64,000 bases of DNA from Limnanthes douglasii subsp. nivea (lineage: Eukaryota > Streptophyta > Magnoliopsida > Brassicales > Limnanthaceae). The stretch spans positions 339,142,654 to 339,206,653 of the forward strand of contig JAUPFV010000002.1 of assembly GCA_036936605.1 (NCBI GenBank), read 5' to 3'. The position numbers and the translations under genes are program-made. The notes beneath the pieces are model-generated. The model made no database searches. It had not been told where the DNA came from and saw nothing but the letters and a program-made list of their open reading frames with translations. Below are positions 21,855-34,205 of the stretch, piece after piece (position 1 is the first letter of the stretch; every line of letters starts with the position of its first letter).

Positions 21855-22720
21855 TGCCATCTGATTCGAACAATTTCAGTGCCCCATGTGTGCCCAAATT
21901 CGATGGAGATTATGATCACTGGAGTTTACTCATGGAGAATCTCTTACGTTCAAAAAAGTACTTGTGTGTGATTCAACCAGGTCACCAGGAACCCGGAGAA
22001 GGTGAAGTGTTGACGGCAGTGTAGCAAAAGATGTTGGATGAATCTAGGATTAACGATTTGAAGGCAAAGAATTACTTGTTTCAGTCCATCGACAATACTA
22101 TTTTGAAGACCATTACTAAAAAACAGACATCCAAAAAACTTTGGGAAGCAATGAAGACCAAGTATCATGGCAATGAAAGAGTGAAGCGTGCTCAAATCTA
22201 GAGGCTTCGAAGATTGTTTAAAATAGAGGTGATGAAGAAGGGTGATACAGTGACAGATTATTTTAGAAGAGCCATGATCATAGCAAATAACATGAGAAAC
22301 TGTGGAGAAGACCTGGAAGATGTAAAGATTATTGAGAAAATCCTGTGCACGATGACAGATGATTTCAATTATATTGTATGTTCGATTGAGGAGTCAGCAG
22401 ATATTGATCAAATGATAGTTGATGAGTTGCAAAGCTCATTACTTGTTCATGAACAGAGCTACGACGTAAGGTCTCTGAAGAACAAGTACTCAAACTCGAG
22501 GGTGATCGCAATTATGGACAAGGTAGTGGAAGAAGTAATTTTGGCAGAGGGGAAGTAATTTCTCGTGAGGAAGAGGTGGAAGAGGATGGACTATTAGCAG
22601 AGCTCACGTTGAGTGATTCAGGTGTCACAAGCTAGGAAATTATCAATATGAGTGCCTAAATTTAGAAAAAATAGCAAACTACGTCGAGTTCGATGAAGGA
22701 GAAGAATTACTTTTAATGGC
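21855..22720 (+). pseudogene. copia-2 gag
   Basis: From the ATG at 21855, the frame encodes a copia Gag start (PKFDGDYDHWSLLMENLLRS). It is interrupted by TAG stops at about 22022 and 22199, then continues KLWEAMKTKYHGNERVKRAQ and a long open stretch with DTVTDYFRRAMIIANNMRNC to 22558. A zinc knuckle is hinted at near 22615-22655 (CHKLGNYQYEC) in a shifted frame. Confidence 0.85.
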
Positions 22721-22749
22721 TCATATGAATATCAAAGAGGTTGAAGATA

Positions 22750-23800
22750 AAGGGGTATGGTTTATCGATTCTGGTTGCTCAAATCACATGCCAGGTAACA
22801 AAGATTGGTTTGTTAAGCTCAATAAAAACTTTAGACATGGATTAAAACTAGGGAATAGCTCACGAATGGAGGTGATGAAAAAATAAATGTGAAGTTTGAA
22901 GTCGAAGGGCTAACACAAATATTAGCAGATGCATTTTGTTCCAGAATTGACTAATAATCTATTGAGTGCTGGGAAACTTCAAGAAAGGGGTTTAACTATT
23001 TTGATCGACCAAGGAGCATGCAAAATCTACCATCCTCGTAAAAGTCTGATTATAAACTCTACAATGACAATAAATCGCATATGCACTATATCTGCAATTA
23101 GAAAGTCTGATCTAAATAAGTGTCTTAAAGTAGAAGATGATGAGTCATCCGGTTTATGGCACAAGCGCTATGGGCATTTGAGTAACACATACATTAAGAC
23201 TATGCAAGAAAAGCAAATGGTAAGGGTATTACCTCAAATGAAAGAGGCAACAAAAGTGTGTGAAGTATACAATATTAGAAACCAACATCGGGAAATCATG
23301 TCAAAGTAAATCCAGTGGCGAGCAACAGAGAAATTGAAGCTTGTTCATGCAGACCTATGTGGGCCGATATCTCCTGCTTCTCAGAGTGGAAAAAGGTATA
23401 TATTCTTATTGGTATATGATTATATTCGTAAAAGTTTGATTTACTTTGTCATAAAAAATGAAGATTTTGTTGTTTTGAAAAACTTTGGAAAATTTATATG
23501 TTGCCTGAGAACTGATAGAGGAGAAGATTTTACTTCAAATAACTTCAACCAATTTTGTGAAGAAAATAGATTCAGAAGACAACTAACCGCTGCCCACACT
23601 CCTCAATAAAATGGAGTAACCAAGAGACGAAATCGCACAATCATGAACATGGTCATATGTCTACTCGTAGAAAAGAGCATGCCAACTAATTTTCAGGCTC
23701 AGGCGGCTAAGTGAACGTGCCATGTGTTGAATAGAAGTGTGGAAAGTGTTGTAAGTGATATGGTTCCAGAATTAAAAAAGTGTGAGCTATTTCAGAATTT
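22750..23800 (+). pseudogene. copia-2 protease and integrase
   Basis: The protease motif WFIDSGCSNHMPGN lies at about 22758-22800. It is followed by VPELTNNLLSAGKLQERG, the pre-integrase LWHKRYGHLSN, the integrase start LVHADLCGPISPASQSGKRY, and LRTDRGEDFTSNNF. The region ends near a decayed NGVTKRRNRT motif. Stops at about 23310, 23608 and beyond break the frame. Confidence 0.85.
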
Positions 23801-24229
23801 TTGGTTGCATGCGTCATGTGCACATCCCTGAATAGTGTAGAATAAAACTAGATAACAGGAGCCATAACTATGTTTTACTTGGATTAAGCGAGGAGTCAAA
23901 TGCATACCAAATTTATGATCCAACTTTAAAAAAAATCATTAGATGTGATGTAATATTCGAAGAGGAAGAGAAGTGGGATTAGAATTTTGATGTGAAAAAT
24001 GCAGATGATAGTCTTGAATGAAGAGAAGAAGACACTGCTAGAGAGGAGAATAATGAAGAAATCAAAGCTGGTTATGAAGATGTCATTGGTGAAAATAATG
24101 TCATGTCACCTCAACCTGAAACACATCAGAAAAGAATTCATAGAGCACCAATATAAATGCAAGATTTTGAAAGTGGAGAAAGGATTTCAGATGAAGAGGC
24201 TGAAGTACAAATGGCATTAGCACTATTTA

Positions 24230-24812
24230 TGTCTCATGTTGATCCGATGGGTTTTAAAGAAGCTGTCAAATAAACAAAGTGGATTGAAGCAATGAAATGT
24301 GAAATAGAAGCCATTGAGAAAAGCAACACATGGGAACTTGTAACTCTCTTGCTAATGCAAAGAAAATCGGGGTTAAATGGGTTTTCAAGACAAAATTAAA
24401 TAAAGATAGAGAAGTGGATAAATACAAAGCAAGATTGGCGGTGAACATATATGCACAAGAAGAAGGCATTGACTATGATGAAGTCTTTGTACCGATTGCA
24501 AGATGAGATACAATCGGAATTTTATTGGTTGTTGTTGCACACAAAAGTTGGAAAGTATATCAATTAGATGTAGAAAGTGCTTTCTTATATGGGAAATTGA
24601 AAGAAGTGGTGTATGTGGATCAACGAGAGGGTTTTGTCAAAAAAGGTGAAGAAGATAAAGTATATTGACTCAAGAAAGGTTTGTATGGTTTGAAGCAAGC
24701 TCCCCGAGCTTGGTTTTGTCGGATAGAGAGGTATTTCAAGCAAGAAAGATTTGACAGAATTAGTCATGATCATACATTATTTATTAAGAGAGAAGGAATG
24801 AAGTATATCATG
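24230..24812 (+). pseudogene. copia-2 reverse transcriptase, 5' part
   Basis: A copia RT follows across two frames and several stops: GVKWVFKTKLNKDREVDKYK, then WKVYQLDVESAFLYG, then MYGLKQAPRAWFCRIERYFK and DHTLFIK. The YVDD catalytic box that should come next is absent because the sequence changes to LINE ORF1. Confidence 0.85.
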
Positions 24813-24814
24813 AT

Positions 24815-25480
24815 CACAAAGCGTGTGGACAATTGGAACTTCACTAATGAGAATTCTTCGATGGATGTCGGAGTACAATGTTAAACAAGAAAGTGCAATA
24901 TCTCTTGTCTTTGTTAGAATTGAATGTGTTCCAGAACATATGTGTAATATAACAGTTATGAATGACATTGCCTCATCAATTGGAGTCCCATACAAGATAG
25001 TTGTTCAAGAGAAAAACAAAGCTCTTAAAAATATCTATTTTGTGCTGATAAAATTAGATGTGTCAAAGAAAATACATTACAGAATATGGATAGGTTTCAG
25101 TATTAATTATGGCTGCTAGTTATCCTTAAGTTACAAAAATTTACCACATTATTGCAATTTTGTGTTACCATATAGGCCATGACCAGTCTGAATGCAAGAA
25201 GGCTTCAAACAATCTCACGGGAAAGAATGCAGAAATTAGAAATGATGACATAGTCAAGTTTTCTACTCACATTCAAGAAGATGTAGATCAAAGTAACAAC
25301 AAAACAAGGAAAACATAGATATCTAACAAAGTCTTTAGACCAAAAATCCAATCCATAAAATTTAAACCTACTGAAAAGATCAAAAAAATCAACACTAACA
25401 AGAAGCCTCAAGAAAACTCAACTTTATTTAAAGATCCCATAATAGATCACAGTTCCCTTGAATCTAAGATATAAGAAACA
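24815..25480 (+). pseudogene. LINE-A ORF1: DUF4283 and zinc knuckle
   Basis: The translated sequence WTIGTSLMRILRWMSEYNVK, then RIECVPEHMCNI, then NDIASSIGVPYKI is typical of the DUF4283 domain of plant LINE ORF1 proteins, which bind the element RNA. At 25152-25195 a CCHC knuckle (C-NF-C-YHIG-H-DQSE-C) is perfect except for a one-base insertion between its first two cysteines. The domain's N-terminus is missing at the copia junction. Confidence 0.85.
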
Positions 25481-25778
25481 CAAACGCCGGAAGATATGGA
25501 AGTCATTGAAGCTATTTAGAAGCTTGATCAAGGTTACAAGCATTGTTACTCTCTCGATTATGAAAATCTTTGTTCAAGAAAAACAACTCAAGATCCACAA
25601 AACATTGACAGTACTCCTATCACTCCAACCTTCAAGAACAATGACACAGACTTAAAATTCCACAAAATTATGAATAAGAAGCTAAAGAGTGTAAGAATAT
25701 GGAAAAAACCTAACAAACTTATCATTAAATCTCTGAAATATTCAAGGGTAAAGAAACATCACAAATATCTCTCTGATA

Positions 25779-26520
25779 ATGATAAAGATCATTAATTGAA
25801 TGTCAGAGGAATCAACAACAACGCAACAATTAGAAGACTGAAGTCAATGATCATTAAAAATAAGATTAGTCTGTTATTTATCCAAGAGTCTTTGGTCAAG
25901 ATTGAGAAGTTAGATGGGATTGCTACTAAGATTGGTTTCACCAACTATACTGCTAGCATATCTAATAAGATATGGTTTTTTGGAATGAAGAGATCAACGT
26001 TAAAATCCTTATTAATTACACTCAATGTCTTCGCCTGAAAACTACATATCTTGGATTATACAATAGTTTTCTTCTTACTATAGTCTACGCTAAATGTCAG
26101 AGATCAAATAGAAATGATTTATGGGATCAGCTTAAAAACATTGCTGCTACTAAAAAAAGTTGGCTTACAGTTGGAGATTTTAATGTTATTGCTTCCGCAG
26201 AAGAGCAACTAGGATGTATTAACTTGTGCCATAACAACATTGAATACTTTAACGATGCAATAAGAGATTGTCATTTAGAAAACATTGGATTTGTTGGTTC
26301 AAGATTCACCTGGAACAGAAGCAAAAAATGGAAAAGATTAGATTGTGCTCTATTCAACTTTCTTTGGTCAAACATTTTTACAGAGACCAAGGTTCTTCAC
26401 ATGGTCATAACTTGTTTTGACCATACTATTCCTTTTAATAACTTTAATAGCAAAAACAAAAGATTTAAGTTTATGAATATGTGGACTTTTGATAAAAAAT
26501 TTCTTAGTTTTTTTTAACAG
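25779..26520 (+). pseudogene. LINE-A ORF2 endonuclease domain
   Basis: The ORF2 start is probably the ATG at 25779. One base is missing at about 25796, where NVRGINNN follows in another frame. Endonuclease motifs are FIQES near 25885, VGDFNVI (about 26176-26196, catalytic D and N), FVGSRFTWN and a degraded SDH motif (CFDHT). The frame shifts again near 25980. This domain nicks target DNA to prime reverse transcription. Confidence 0.88.
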
Positions 26521-26529
26521 AATTGGAAC

Positions 26530-28690
26530 CAAAAGATGGATAGCAATCCTCTTCAGATTTTCTGGCAGAAATTGAGAAGATTAAAGCATGGTCTCAAGGA
26601 GTGGAACATTAATAATTTTGGTAACATTTTCGATAAATTTAGAGAAACTAAAGAAATGTTAAGGATTTGGAGACTTTACTATCTACTTCTAATAACTCTG
26701 ATACTAAAGTTGCATTGAACAAAGCTAACAGTCTCTACTTTCAAGCTTTAAGAATAGAAGAGGACTTATGGAGGAAAAAATATTATAATAACTTGTTGAG
26801 AGATGGAGACAAGAACACAAAAGCATACCATTCATTTGTCTCAAAGAAAAAAAGAGAAAAAAATATTAAAAAGAATTAAACAAAGAAACAACTGGATCCT
26901 TGATCATGATGCTATTGGAAATTTTGTTGAATGTTACTTTAAAAACATTATTACTTGCCCTCCTTATATCAGCACTGAAGATGAAACAGCCAAGATGCAA
27001 GATAATATTTTTGCTAACATTCCTAAGCTAGTTACCAAGGAGGATAACGATTCTTTAATCTTGCCTACAAATGAATATGATATTATGAGTATTATCAATG
27101 GTATAAATCCATCAAATGTAGCTGGGATTGATGGTTTCAACATTTGCTTCTTTAAGGCTTGCTGGAAGATAATCAAAATTGATCAATGCAAGGCTCTTAA
27201 TTTCTTTATTGAGGGCCAGTGTATCCCTAATGGTATTTTTGCTACAGGTTTATGTTTAATACCTAAATCTATTAACCCTACTTGTTGGAATAATTATAGA
27301 CCTACATGATTATGTACTATTCCAAAATATAATTATGTCCAAACTAATCAATTCCAGATTATCTAGAATTCTGCCTAAAATCATCTTCAATACCCACGGG
27401 GTTTATGTTAAAATATAGATTTATACATGAGAATATCTTAATAGCTAAAGAATTAGTCTATGATTTAAACATGAAGCTCAAAATATGGTAATATTATTAT
27501 GTAGCTGGACATGTCAAAAACGTTTGACATGATGTTTTATCCCTTCATCTCTAAAGTTCTGCTAACCTTTCGATTCTCTAATGTTTTGTGAACTTAGTTA
27601 ATAAGTTTATTACAAATGGACATATCTCTATGATAATTAATGGTGATGTCATTGGCTACTTCACTCCTAAAAGATGCATGAGCAATGTGATCCTTAGTCT
27701 CCAAGCCTTTTTATCATAAGGGAAGAAGTGATAACCAGAGGTTTGTATAACTTATTCAATTCAAATAAAAAAATGCAGTTTGCATCCAGAACTGAATATC
27801 TTGTCCCATGTTTAACGTTTGTTGATGACATCATGATATTTACTAATAGTTTGTAATTTACTAATTGGAAACTTAAGCATGTTCCTAGAAAGATATCAAG
27901 AAGTATCTGGTCAATCAATAAATAAAGAGGAGACAAAGATAATAGTTTATACCAGATTCCAGCAAAGCAGAATTACCTCTTTAGTGGGATAAACTAGATT
28001 CTATGTAGATCATCTACTAACTGACTACTTGGGCATAACATTAAGTGACAACAACAAGTCCTGCAACTTCGGAACCATCCTGGATAAAGTCAACACAAAA
28101 ATATCCGAATGAGAAAACAAACACTTATCATAAGGGGGCAGACTATCTCTCATCTCATATGTTCTTATGTCCTTACCTATTTATTGGATGCAGAATAATT
28201 GTATCCCTAACTGCATCATCAAAAGACTGGTATTAACTTTCAATAAATTCTTATGAAGATCCAGTTCTACTGAAAAAAGTATCCATTGGTCTAAATGGTC
28301 TCTTTTTTGCAAACCTTTTGAGGAAGGTGGATTAAATATGAGGAATCTTTCTGATGTTCATAACACTTTCTCTCAAAATCTCTGGTTCATTTTAAAGAAA
28401 AAAAAATCTTTTAGGCACAAATAATGCATAACATCTATAGTAGAAACATGTATCCTCTTAAAGCTTACTACAATAACACTAGTTCACTTACATCGAGAAG
28501 ACTTTCAGGAATTAAAGAATCTACTGAAATCAATATCAGATGGTTGTTAGGAAAGGGAAAATGGACTGCTGCCTTGATAGTTGGCATTATTAACCTCCCC
28601 TTATCAATCTTAATTACAGTGAGGATTACAATTGGTTCCACACTGCTAAAGTAAACACTTACTGGCATAATAACAAGTGGGGCATCAACA
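26530..28690 (+). pseudogene. LINE-A ORF2 reverse transcriptase
   Basis: SNVAGIDGFNICFFKACWKI (about 27114-27173) matches the LINE RT motif SPGPDGF...FFK..W, followed by LCLIPKSINPTCWNNYRPT. The catalytic box reads FVDD at 27818-27829 in place of the usual FADD. Many stops and several frame changes separate the motifs, so no enzyme could be made. Confidence 0.88.
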
Positions 28691-29800
28691 TAATGCAAAG
28701 ATTTCTTTCTACCAACAGAATCAATCTTATCAAAGAAACTAGCATTAACATCACCAAGGATGACACCATGATTTGGAATATATCCCCCGAATTTAACTTC
28801 AACACAAAGCATATATGGAACAATATAAGACACCGTTATAATCAATCCAGTTTTTCAAGAAAATCTGGAATATTTATTACTCCCAGGGAGTTCTCTTTTT
28901 TGTTATAAAGTTGATTTACAACTACATTCCTTTAGACTCGCTATTACAGAAGAGGTATTTACATCTAGCATCAAAATGTCAGTTTTGCAATCATTATGAA
29001 GATGCTAACCATTTGTTTATTAGATGCAGTTATGTCTTTCCAATCTGGAAGCATTTCGCAGACTTATTCAATGTCAAAATTGAGAGATTCATGAACATCA
29101 CTCATGTTATAAGAAATTGGTTATGGTTCTCAGAAAAACCAAGTTCACATTACTCACGTTATTCCTCCTACAATTTGTCGGGTTATATGGCAGAACCGTA
29201 CCAAATTTAAGTTTAAAGGAACTTACTTGTCTTCCTATGCTACTATTAATCATATTAATAATAAAATCAATGACTTAGATATATCTAACATATTCACTCG
29301 TAAGCGTTGGACTAATATCACTAATGCAAGCTCTGCTATACGCTGTTTATCGATTCTAAACAGGAAATAAAACCTTGTTACCTTAAATGGAGTGCTCCAC
29401 TTGCTGATAGAATTAAGATGAACTTAGAAGCAGTTTGTATCAGAAATGGAGAATCTAGTGGAGGGATCCTAATAAAAAATAGTCTTGGAGACATCATTCA
29501 ATGATCAATCAACACCTATGATAGGTTATCTCCTTTTATGGTTGAATCAAGAGCCTTATTAGATGGTCTTTTAATCTACAAAAAGAATAACTTGGTAAAT
29601 GTAGATGTAGAAACAGATTCGTTAATGCTTATTAATATGCTTGCTAAGGGAAAATCTCTTTGGTATTTTAATCCCTTACTATCTATATGTAGAACTCTAA
29701 TTTCTTTAATTACAATAATAAAGCATATATCTAGAGTCCAAAACCAAGCCACAAATTAGCTTTCCAAATGGACTATGAGATGCAAGGAAAAGTAGAACTT
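28690..29800 (+). pseudogene. LINE-A ORF2 zf-RVT and RNase H domains
   Basis: At 28911-29140 the zf-RVT domain is clear (RYLHLASKCQFC, then EDANHLFIRCSYVFPIWKHF). From about 29400 an RNase H domain follows: KMNLEAVCIRN, GGILIKNSLGDII, VESRALLDGL, VDVETDSLMLINML and HISRVQNQATN. A stop after GDIIQ and another in the last motif disable it. This RNase H is an extra C-terminal domain known in some plant LINEs. Confidence 0.88.
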
Positions 29801-29889
29801 TTCTCAATTCCAGGCTCCAAATTATCTCTTAGCCCTTATTATATTAGAAAGCTTAGGTCTGTGTTATTTAAACCTTATTCCTGATTGAA

Positions 29890-30539
29890 ACCAAGTTTTT
29901 CTTGAATTCTAACATGAGTTTCAGGTGCTCTGTTAGCATGATTTTCCTAAATATTATCTAAATACAGGTATTCAATAATAAGAAGACCCAATACTGTTGA
30001 TCTTTCGTAACCGTTGTTCGAAATTCAAGTTAAAGTTTGAAGCACTTCTTACCAGAGCATGAAATTCATCCTTTCAGCTTTCCTATTTCCTATCCCGCCA
30101 TGTAGCAGCTAGTATAGCTCTAGTCTGCAGTAGCGAATTCATGCTTCGAATCTAATCAATCGATCTTTTAAAATGCTGAAGTTTGGGAGCTCTTGATTCA
30201 GATTAGAGAAGACTCACATAGATGGGAAGAAGACTTTTCAAATTCCATATTTTATTTTGTTGTTGGGAATAAAATTGAAAGGTGTCTTTTAGCTTTAAGT
30301 TTCGTGCCAAATTTTGGCGCCTAAAACTACGCAATGAGCTCTAATTTTATCTTCTTCTTATATATTTGATGTTTTTTTAACTCCAACTAATTCTTTCTTC
30401 TTATATGTTTAAGATATTATTTTAAACTAATACAACTTTTAAAAATTTAATTCATTTATTTAAAATAAATTTCAACAAATTTACTTTTTTATTTTATTGT
30501 TGGAAGTAATGTGTGATAACATTTATTTGTGACTTTCGA
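29890..30539 (+). other. Non-coding stretch between LINE-A and LINE-B
   Basis: There is no recognisable gene. It may contain the LINE-A 3' untranslated region, but no poly-A tract or target duplication marks the end. Confidence 0.4.
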
Positions 30540-33050
30540 TGAACAAATTTTTAACGCTATCGTGGTTCATCGTCGCAACGATTCACTTACAATTCCAATT
30601 AATATATTCATATTTAGATTGTTGTCACATGAACCTGGATCCCATTAACTACCTCAAGGACCTGCTCAGAACCAGGGATCGTCTGGGTTACCCTAGTTTG
30701 GATAAGGTCTTGGCTCTTCTCTATACGAGGGTCAATGATGTAGATGCGATTTCTATAACCCGTGTAATAACGTGTGAAGAAATAAAAAAACACTATTTCA
30801 ACATTGACAATAAAAAAATTATATGAGTCTTATGGTTTAAATTCTATTTTTTCAAGGATTCATGAAATATCGTGGGCAACAACATATGTAACGGAATCTT
30901 GATTTTTCAAATCTGGGGTTATTGATCCCACTTGAAATTCCACTTTCATCGTCTTTATCCCCAAAAAGGAAACCCCTTCAGTGGTTGTTGATTTTAGGTC
31001 TATTGCTTTATGCAACATGGTCTATAAGATTATCTCTAAAATTATAGCTAATAAAATAAAAGAATACTTCATTTACCTTATTGATAAATCTTAATCGACT
31101 TTTGTCTATCTAAGAAAATTTCAGATAACATTATTCTCTCGCAAGAATGACTAATGGGTTATCACACTAATTGTAAAGGCAAGCGAGTTGCTCACAAAAT
31201 CGACTAAATACAAACCTTTGATAATGTCTGAATGCATTTTATTTTTGACATATTTTTTATATGTTTTTTTATAAAAATATTATCATTTGGATCATCTAAT
31301 GTATAACCACTCCGTCCTATAACATTATCACTAAAGGTGACCCTTATCGTCATTTTCATATAAGGAATGGGCTCATGAAAGGGACCCATTCTTCCCATAT
31401 CTCTTTGCTTTTATAATGCAAGTTATTTCTCATATCCTCATAGATTCTAATTTTATGAAAAATACCATAAACTCAAAATTGTAAATCTTTGTTCCGCTTA
31501 TGATCTCATGATTTTATGACACGGTGATCGTAATTCTTGATTAAAGATGACCTGAAAGACTTCTTGTCACTTTTGGGGCTACAAGTCAGTTCCATAAAAA
31601 ATCATATTTCCCTATAATGGGTCAATATCACCCTCTGTAATGAACTAATGATTATTTCAGGCTTCCAAAAAGGCTCAGCTCCACTGAAATATTTGAGAGT
31701 TTCATTCCTTACATGACGACTCACTCATATTGATTATCGTCATCTTCTTCATAAAATTACCTCACGAATTGACTCGTGAACCTATAAGCATCTCTCTTAT
31801 GCGGGTCAACTCCAACTTATCTAATCTGTTCTATTTGCGGGTCAAGTCTAATGGTCATCTATCTTCATCCTTCCCTCTAAGGTCCTTAAAATTTTGTTTC
31901 AGTATCTTCTTCGTTTCTTTTGGTCGGATCCTGAGATGAATATCTCAGGAGAAAATGTTATTTGGACTAAAATTATCACTCCCATAATGGAGGACGAACT
32001 TGGGATTCTAGACCTAAAAATATGGAATCAGGCGGTTGTCCTTAAACACATATGGTCTTTAACAAGTAATAACAAAAACTCTATATGATGTGATTCGATC
32101 AACTCTAAAAAAATAATAAAAACAATAATTTCTAGGATTTAGATCGAGGTTCCTCTCCCTTTTGAATTTGGAGGAAAATTTTATATCTTAGGCATGTGAC
32201 GAGTAATTTATACAGGGTAGTGGGTAGTGATTAGTAACAATGTTGATATCTTCTTCTAGTATGCTCATTGGCTCATTCTCACCACTCTATTCAATTACTT
32301 ACTATAGGAAAAATATCATCAAAGATTCATGAAAGTAACAATTTCATCCTCTATTTTCCTCCTCCAAATATCAACTTCAGTGACACGCATTTCTGGACCG
32401 CCAAGAGAGGAAATCCAAATTTGGCTATCAAAGTCCCTTAGAACATCATCTGTATGTACATCCCAAGTGTCGCGTAGGCTGGATAAGTATGAAATAAGTA
32501 TAACATACCTCATCACTATTTAATTCTTCGACTTGCAATCCATGACAAGTTATCTACTCGAGATAAGCTTCCAAGTTGAGGCTTAAACACTCCATCAGAT
32601 TTGCCTTATGTAACTCGAACTCCGATACTATTAATCATATCCTCTATGATTGTAGTTTTACTCAAAGTCTGTGAAGTTTTGCTAAATCCTCTTAACTGGA
32701 AATCTTGGTTAAACGCTGCGTCAAATTGGTCCTAGACTCAAAATTGTCATCATTGGCGTGGTTGTTTTCGTGTGGTAGTATTCCACGTCTGGCGGAAAAG
32801 GAACAAAAGAATTTTTGGTTCCACCGCTCTTGTCTCTACGGCCTCGTACCATATTTTTTTTACCTTCGATTCAGATTTCTTGGCACTAAGATTGACTTAC
32901 CAGGATAAATAATTAAAATTATGCCTAACTTGTTCGACTTTTTATTTGTTGGCACTAAGATCTGCAGCTATTTCCTCCCCACTTGATAGATATGATCGTG
33001 ACTGTTGTTTCAGACCCTAAATCTGGATCTAATACCCTTCTTTTACAAAA
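30540..33050 (+). pseudogene. LINE RT fragment, different subfamily (LINE-B)
   Basis: A second plus-strand LINE relic, more decayed than LINE-A, begins within [22 protein letters not shown] (about 30991-31060) matches the RPISLCN..YKIISK..A motif. A broken LR.GDPISPYLFAF.MQ region lies at about 31315-31440. FFWSDPEMNISGENVIWTKI, then GILDLKIWNQAVVLKHIWSL (31918-32065) is the usual RT-to-zf-RVT link. VFHVWRKRNKRIFG (about 32781-32822) marks the C-terminus. No catalytic box was identified. The 5' end is truncated. No 3' tail was defined before the AT repeat. Confidence 0.85.
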
Positions 33051-33169
33051 ATAAATAAAATAGTTTGTTAGTGTTTGTTACATGTTCACTTACAAAATTC
33101 TATCATTATTTTTTATTTAGACACCCATATAATTTTTTGGGATATAATTACATTAAAATATTTATAATT

Positions 33170-33171
<2 letters not shown>

Positions 33172-33226
<55 letters not shown>
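33172..33226. repeat. (AT)n microsatellite
   Basis: This is about 55 bp of uninterrupted TA dinucleotides. Confidence 0.98.
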
Positions 33227-33228
<2 letters not shown>

Positions 33229-33229
33229 A

Positions 33230-34110
33230 AGAAAGTTATAAACCAAGTTACGGCGAATGATATGTAAAAATTCAACCGCTATAGGATGGTCTGCGATCAT
33301 TGCCACATTTGATAAGAATTTTGATAACAATTCAATGCGGAAGCCACTGCGAGTCTTGATTTTGCGCCGGTCCTATATTTTAAGTTATGGCAAGCTTTAA
33401 CGAAACATGATATCATTCATGTGTACCATTTATAACCCCAACCGACGTGATTTTATTTTTCCATGTGTATTTATTTTGAAATATTTTTCAAATCCAAATT
33501 ATGCCTTTTCAAAATACCGTTACCCCCACCCTATCTGTTCTCGTTTCAAATTTATGTTTGAACTGTACTGTTTAAACATTTTATTCAATTAAAATTTCAA
33601 CTAAAAACGGTTTCCATATTGGTCTCTCCTTACCGAACAATATAATTAAATTCATATTATATTACAGTATCACGAAAATACCCACCACACTAGGAATATA
33701 CTAAAAAGTCTATTTAAAGAGAAGAAGACAACAGTTTCTCACTGTGTCTGCATGTCTTGTACAGCAAGAATTGATATAGAGTTTTCAAAAAAAGCTAAAC
33801 ACATTTAATATAAATCTGAAAAAAGTCATAAAAAAAGAAATAATACTCATGGACCACACTGTCTATCTACCCAACTTTTTTTTTAATTCCTATCTCCTTT
33901 TACCCCCTCTTTTAAGAACTGTCCAAAATTCTGTTTTTTTCATCTCCAAAAAACTGAAACCAACCACACAGCACATATATCTTTTTCTCTAGATTCTCTC
34001 TCTTTATCTCTCTATATCTCTCCTCTGTTCTCTTTTTATGTTTGAACTCTCTTTCAGTCTTTAGAGAGAGAACTGCTTCCTAGTAATAACTTTTGGGTCA
34101 CCATACCATA
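33230..34110 (+). promoter_or_regulatory. Upstream region of the RIN4-like gene
   Basis: Most of this interval is featureless. From about 33985 to 34075 it becomes strongly pyrimidine-rich with repeated TCTCTCT and ending in a GAGAGAGA run. Such CT-rich patches are common in plant core promoters and 5' leaders. An alternative TATA-like TATTTAAAG lies at about 33711. Confidence 0.4.
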
Positions 34111-34117
34111 AACCCTC

Positions 34118-34127
34118 TTTATAAACA
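34118..34127 (+). promoter_or_regulatory. Candidate TATA box of the RIN4-like gene
   Basis: TTTATAAACA lies 80-90 bp before the ATG, a spacing that would give a leader of about 50-60 nt. It is a sequence-based guess and the transcript start is not known. Confidence 0.4.
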
Positions 34128-34205
34128 CCACCTTTTGTGCTTTTATACTTGGATTTATTCTCATCTGCCCAATAGGATACAAAAAAAACAAAAAAACAGA
34201 GCAAT

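Larger units (their letters stand above)
21388..24812 (+). mobile_element. Ty1-copia retrotransposon, 3'-truncated (copia-2)
   Basis: The 5' LTR, primer-binding site, leader repeats, gag, protease, integrase and the first part of RT follow in order on the plus strand, with many stops. RT stops abruptly at about 24810, where LINE sequence begins. No RNase H, polypurine tract or 3' LTR of this element is visible after the LINE. Confidence 0.88.
24815..29890 (+). mobile_element. LINE (plant L1 type), 5'-truncated (LINE-A)
   Basis: A plus-strand non-LTR retrotransposon starts inside ORF1 (DUF4283). It continues through a CCHC knuckle, apurinic-type endonuclease, RT, the zf-RVT domain and an RNase H. 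Frameshifts and stops are frequent. A clear poly-A tail and target duplication were not found at the 3' end near 29890. Confidence 0.9.

Noticed and set aside
33172..33226. AT microsatellites as replication origins or matrix attachment sites
   Set aside because: Dinucleotide runs are common in plant DNA and nothing in the sequence supports a specific role.
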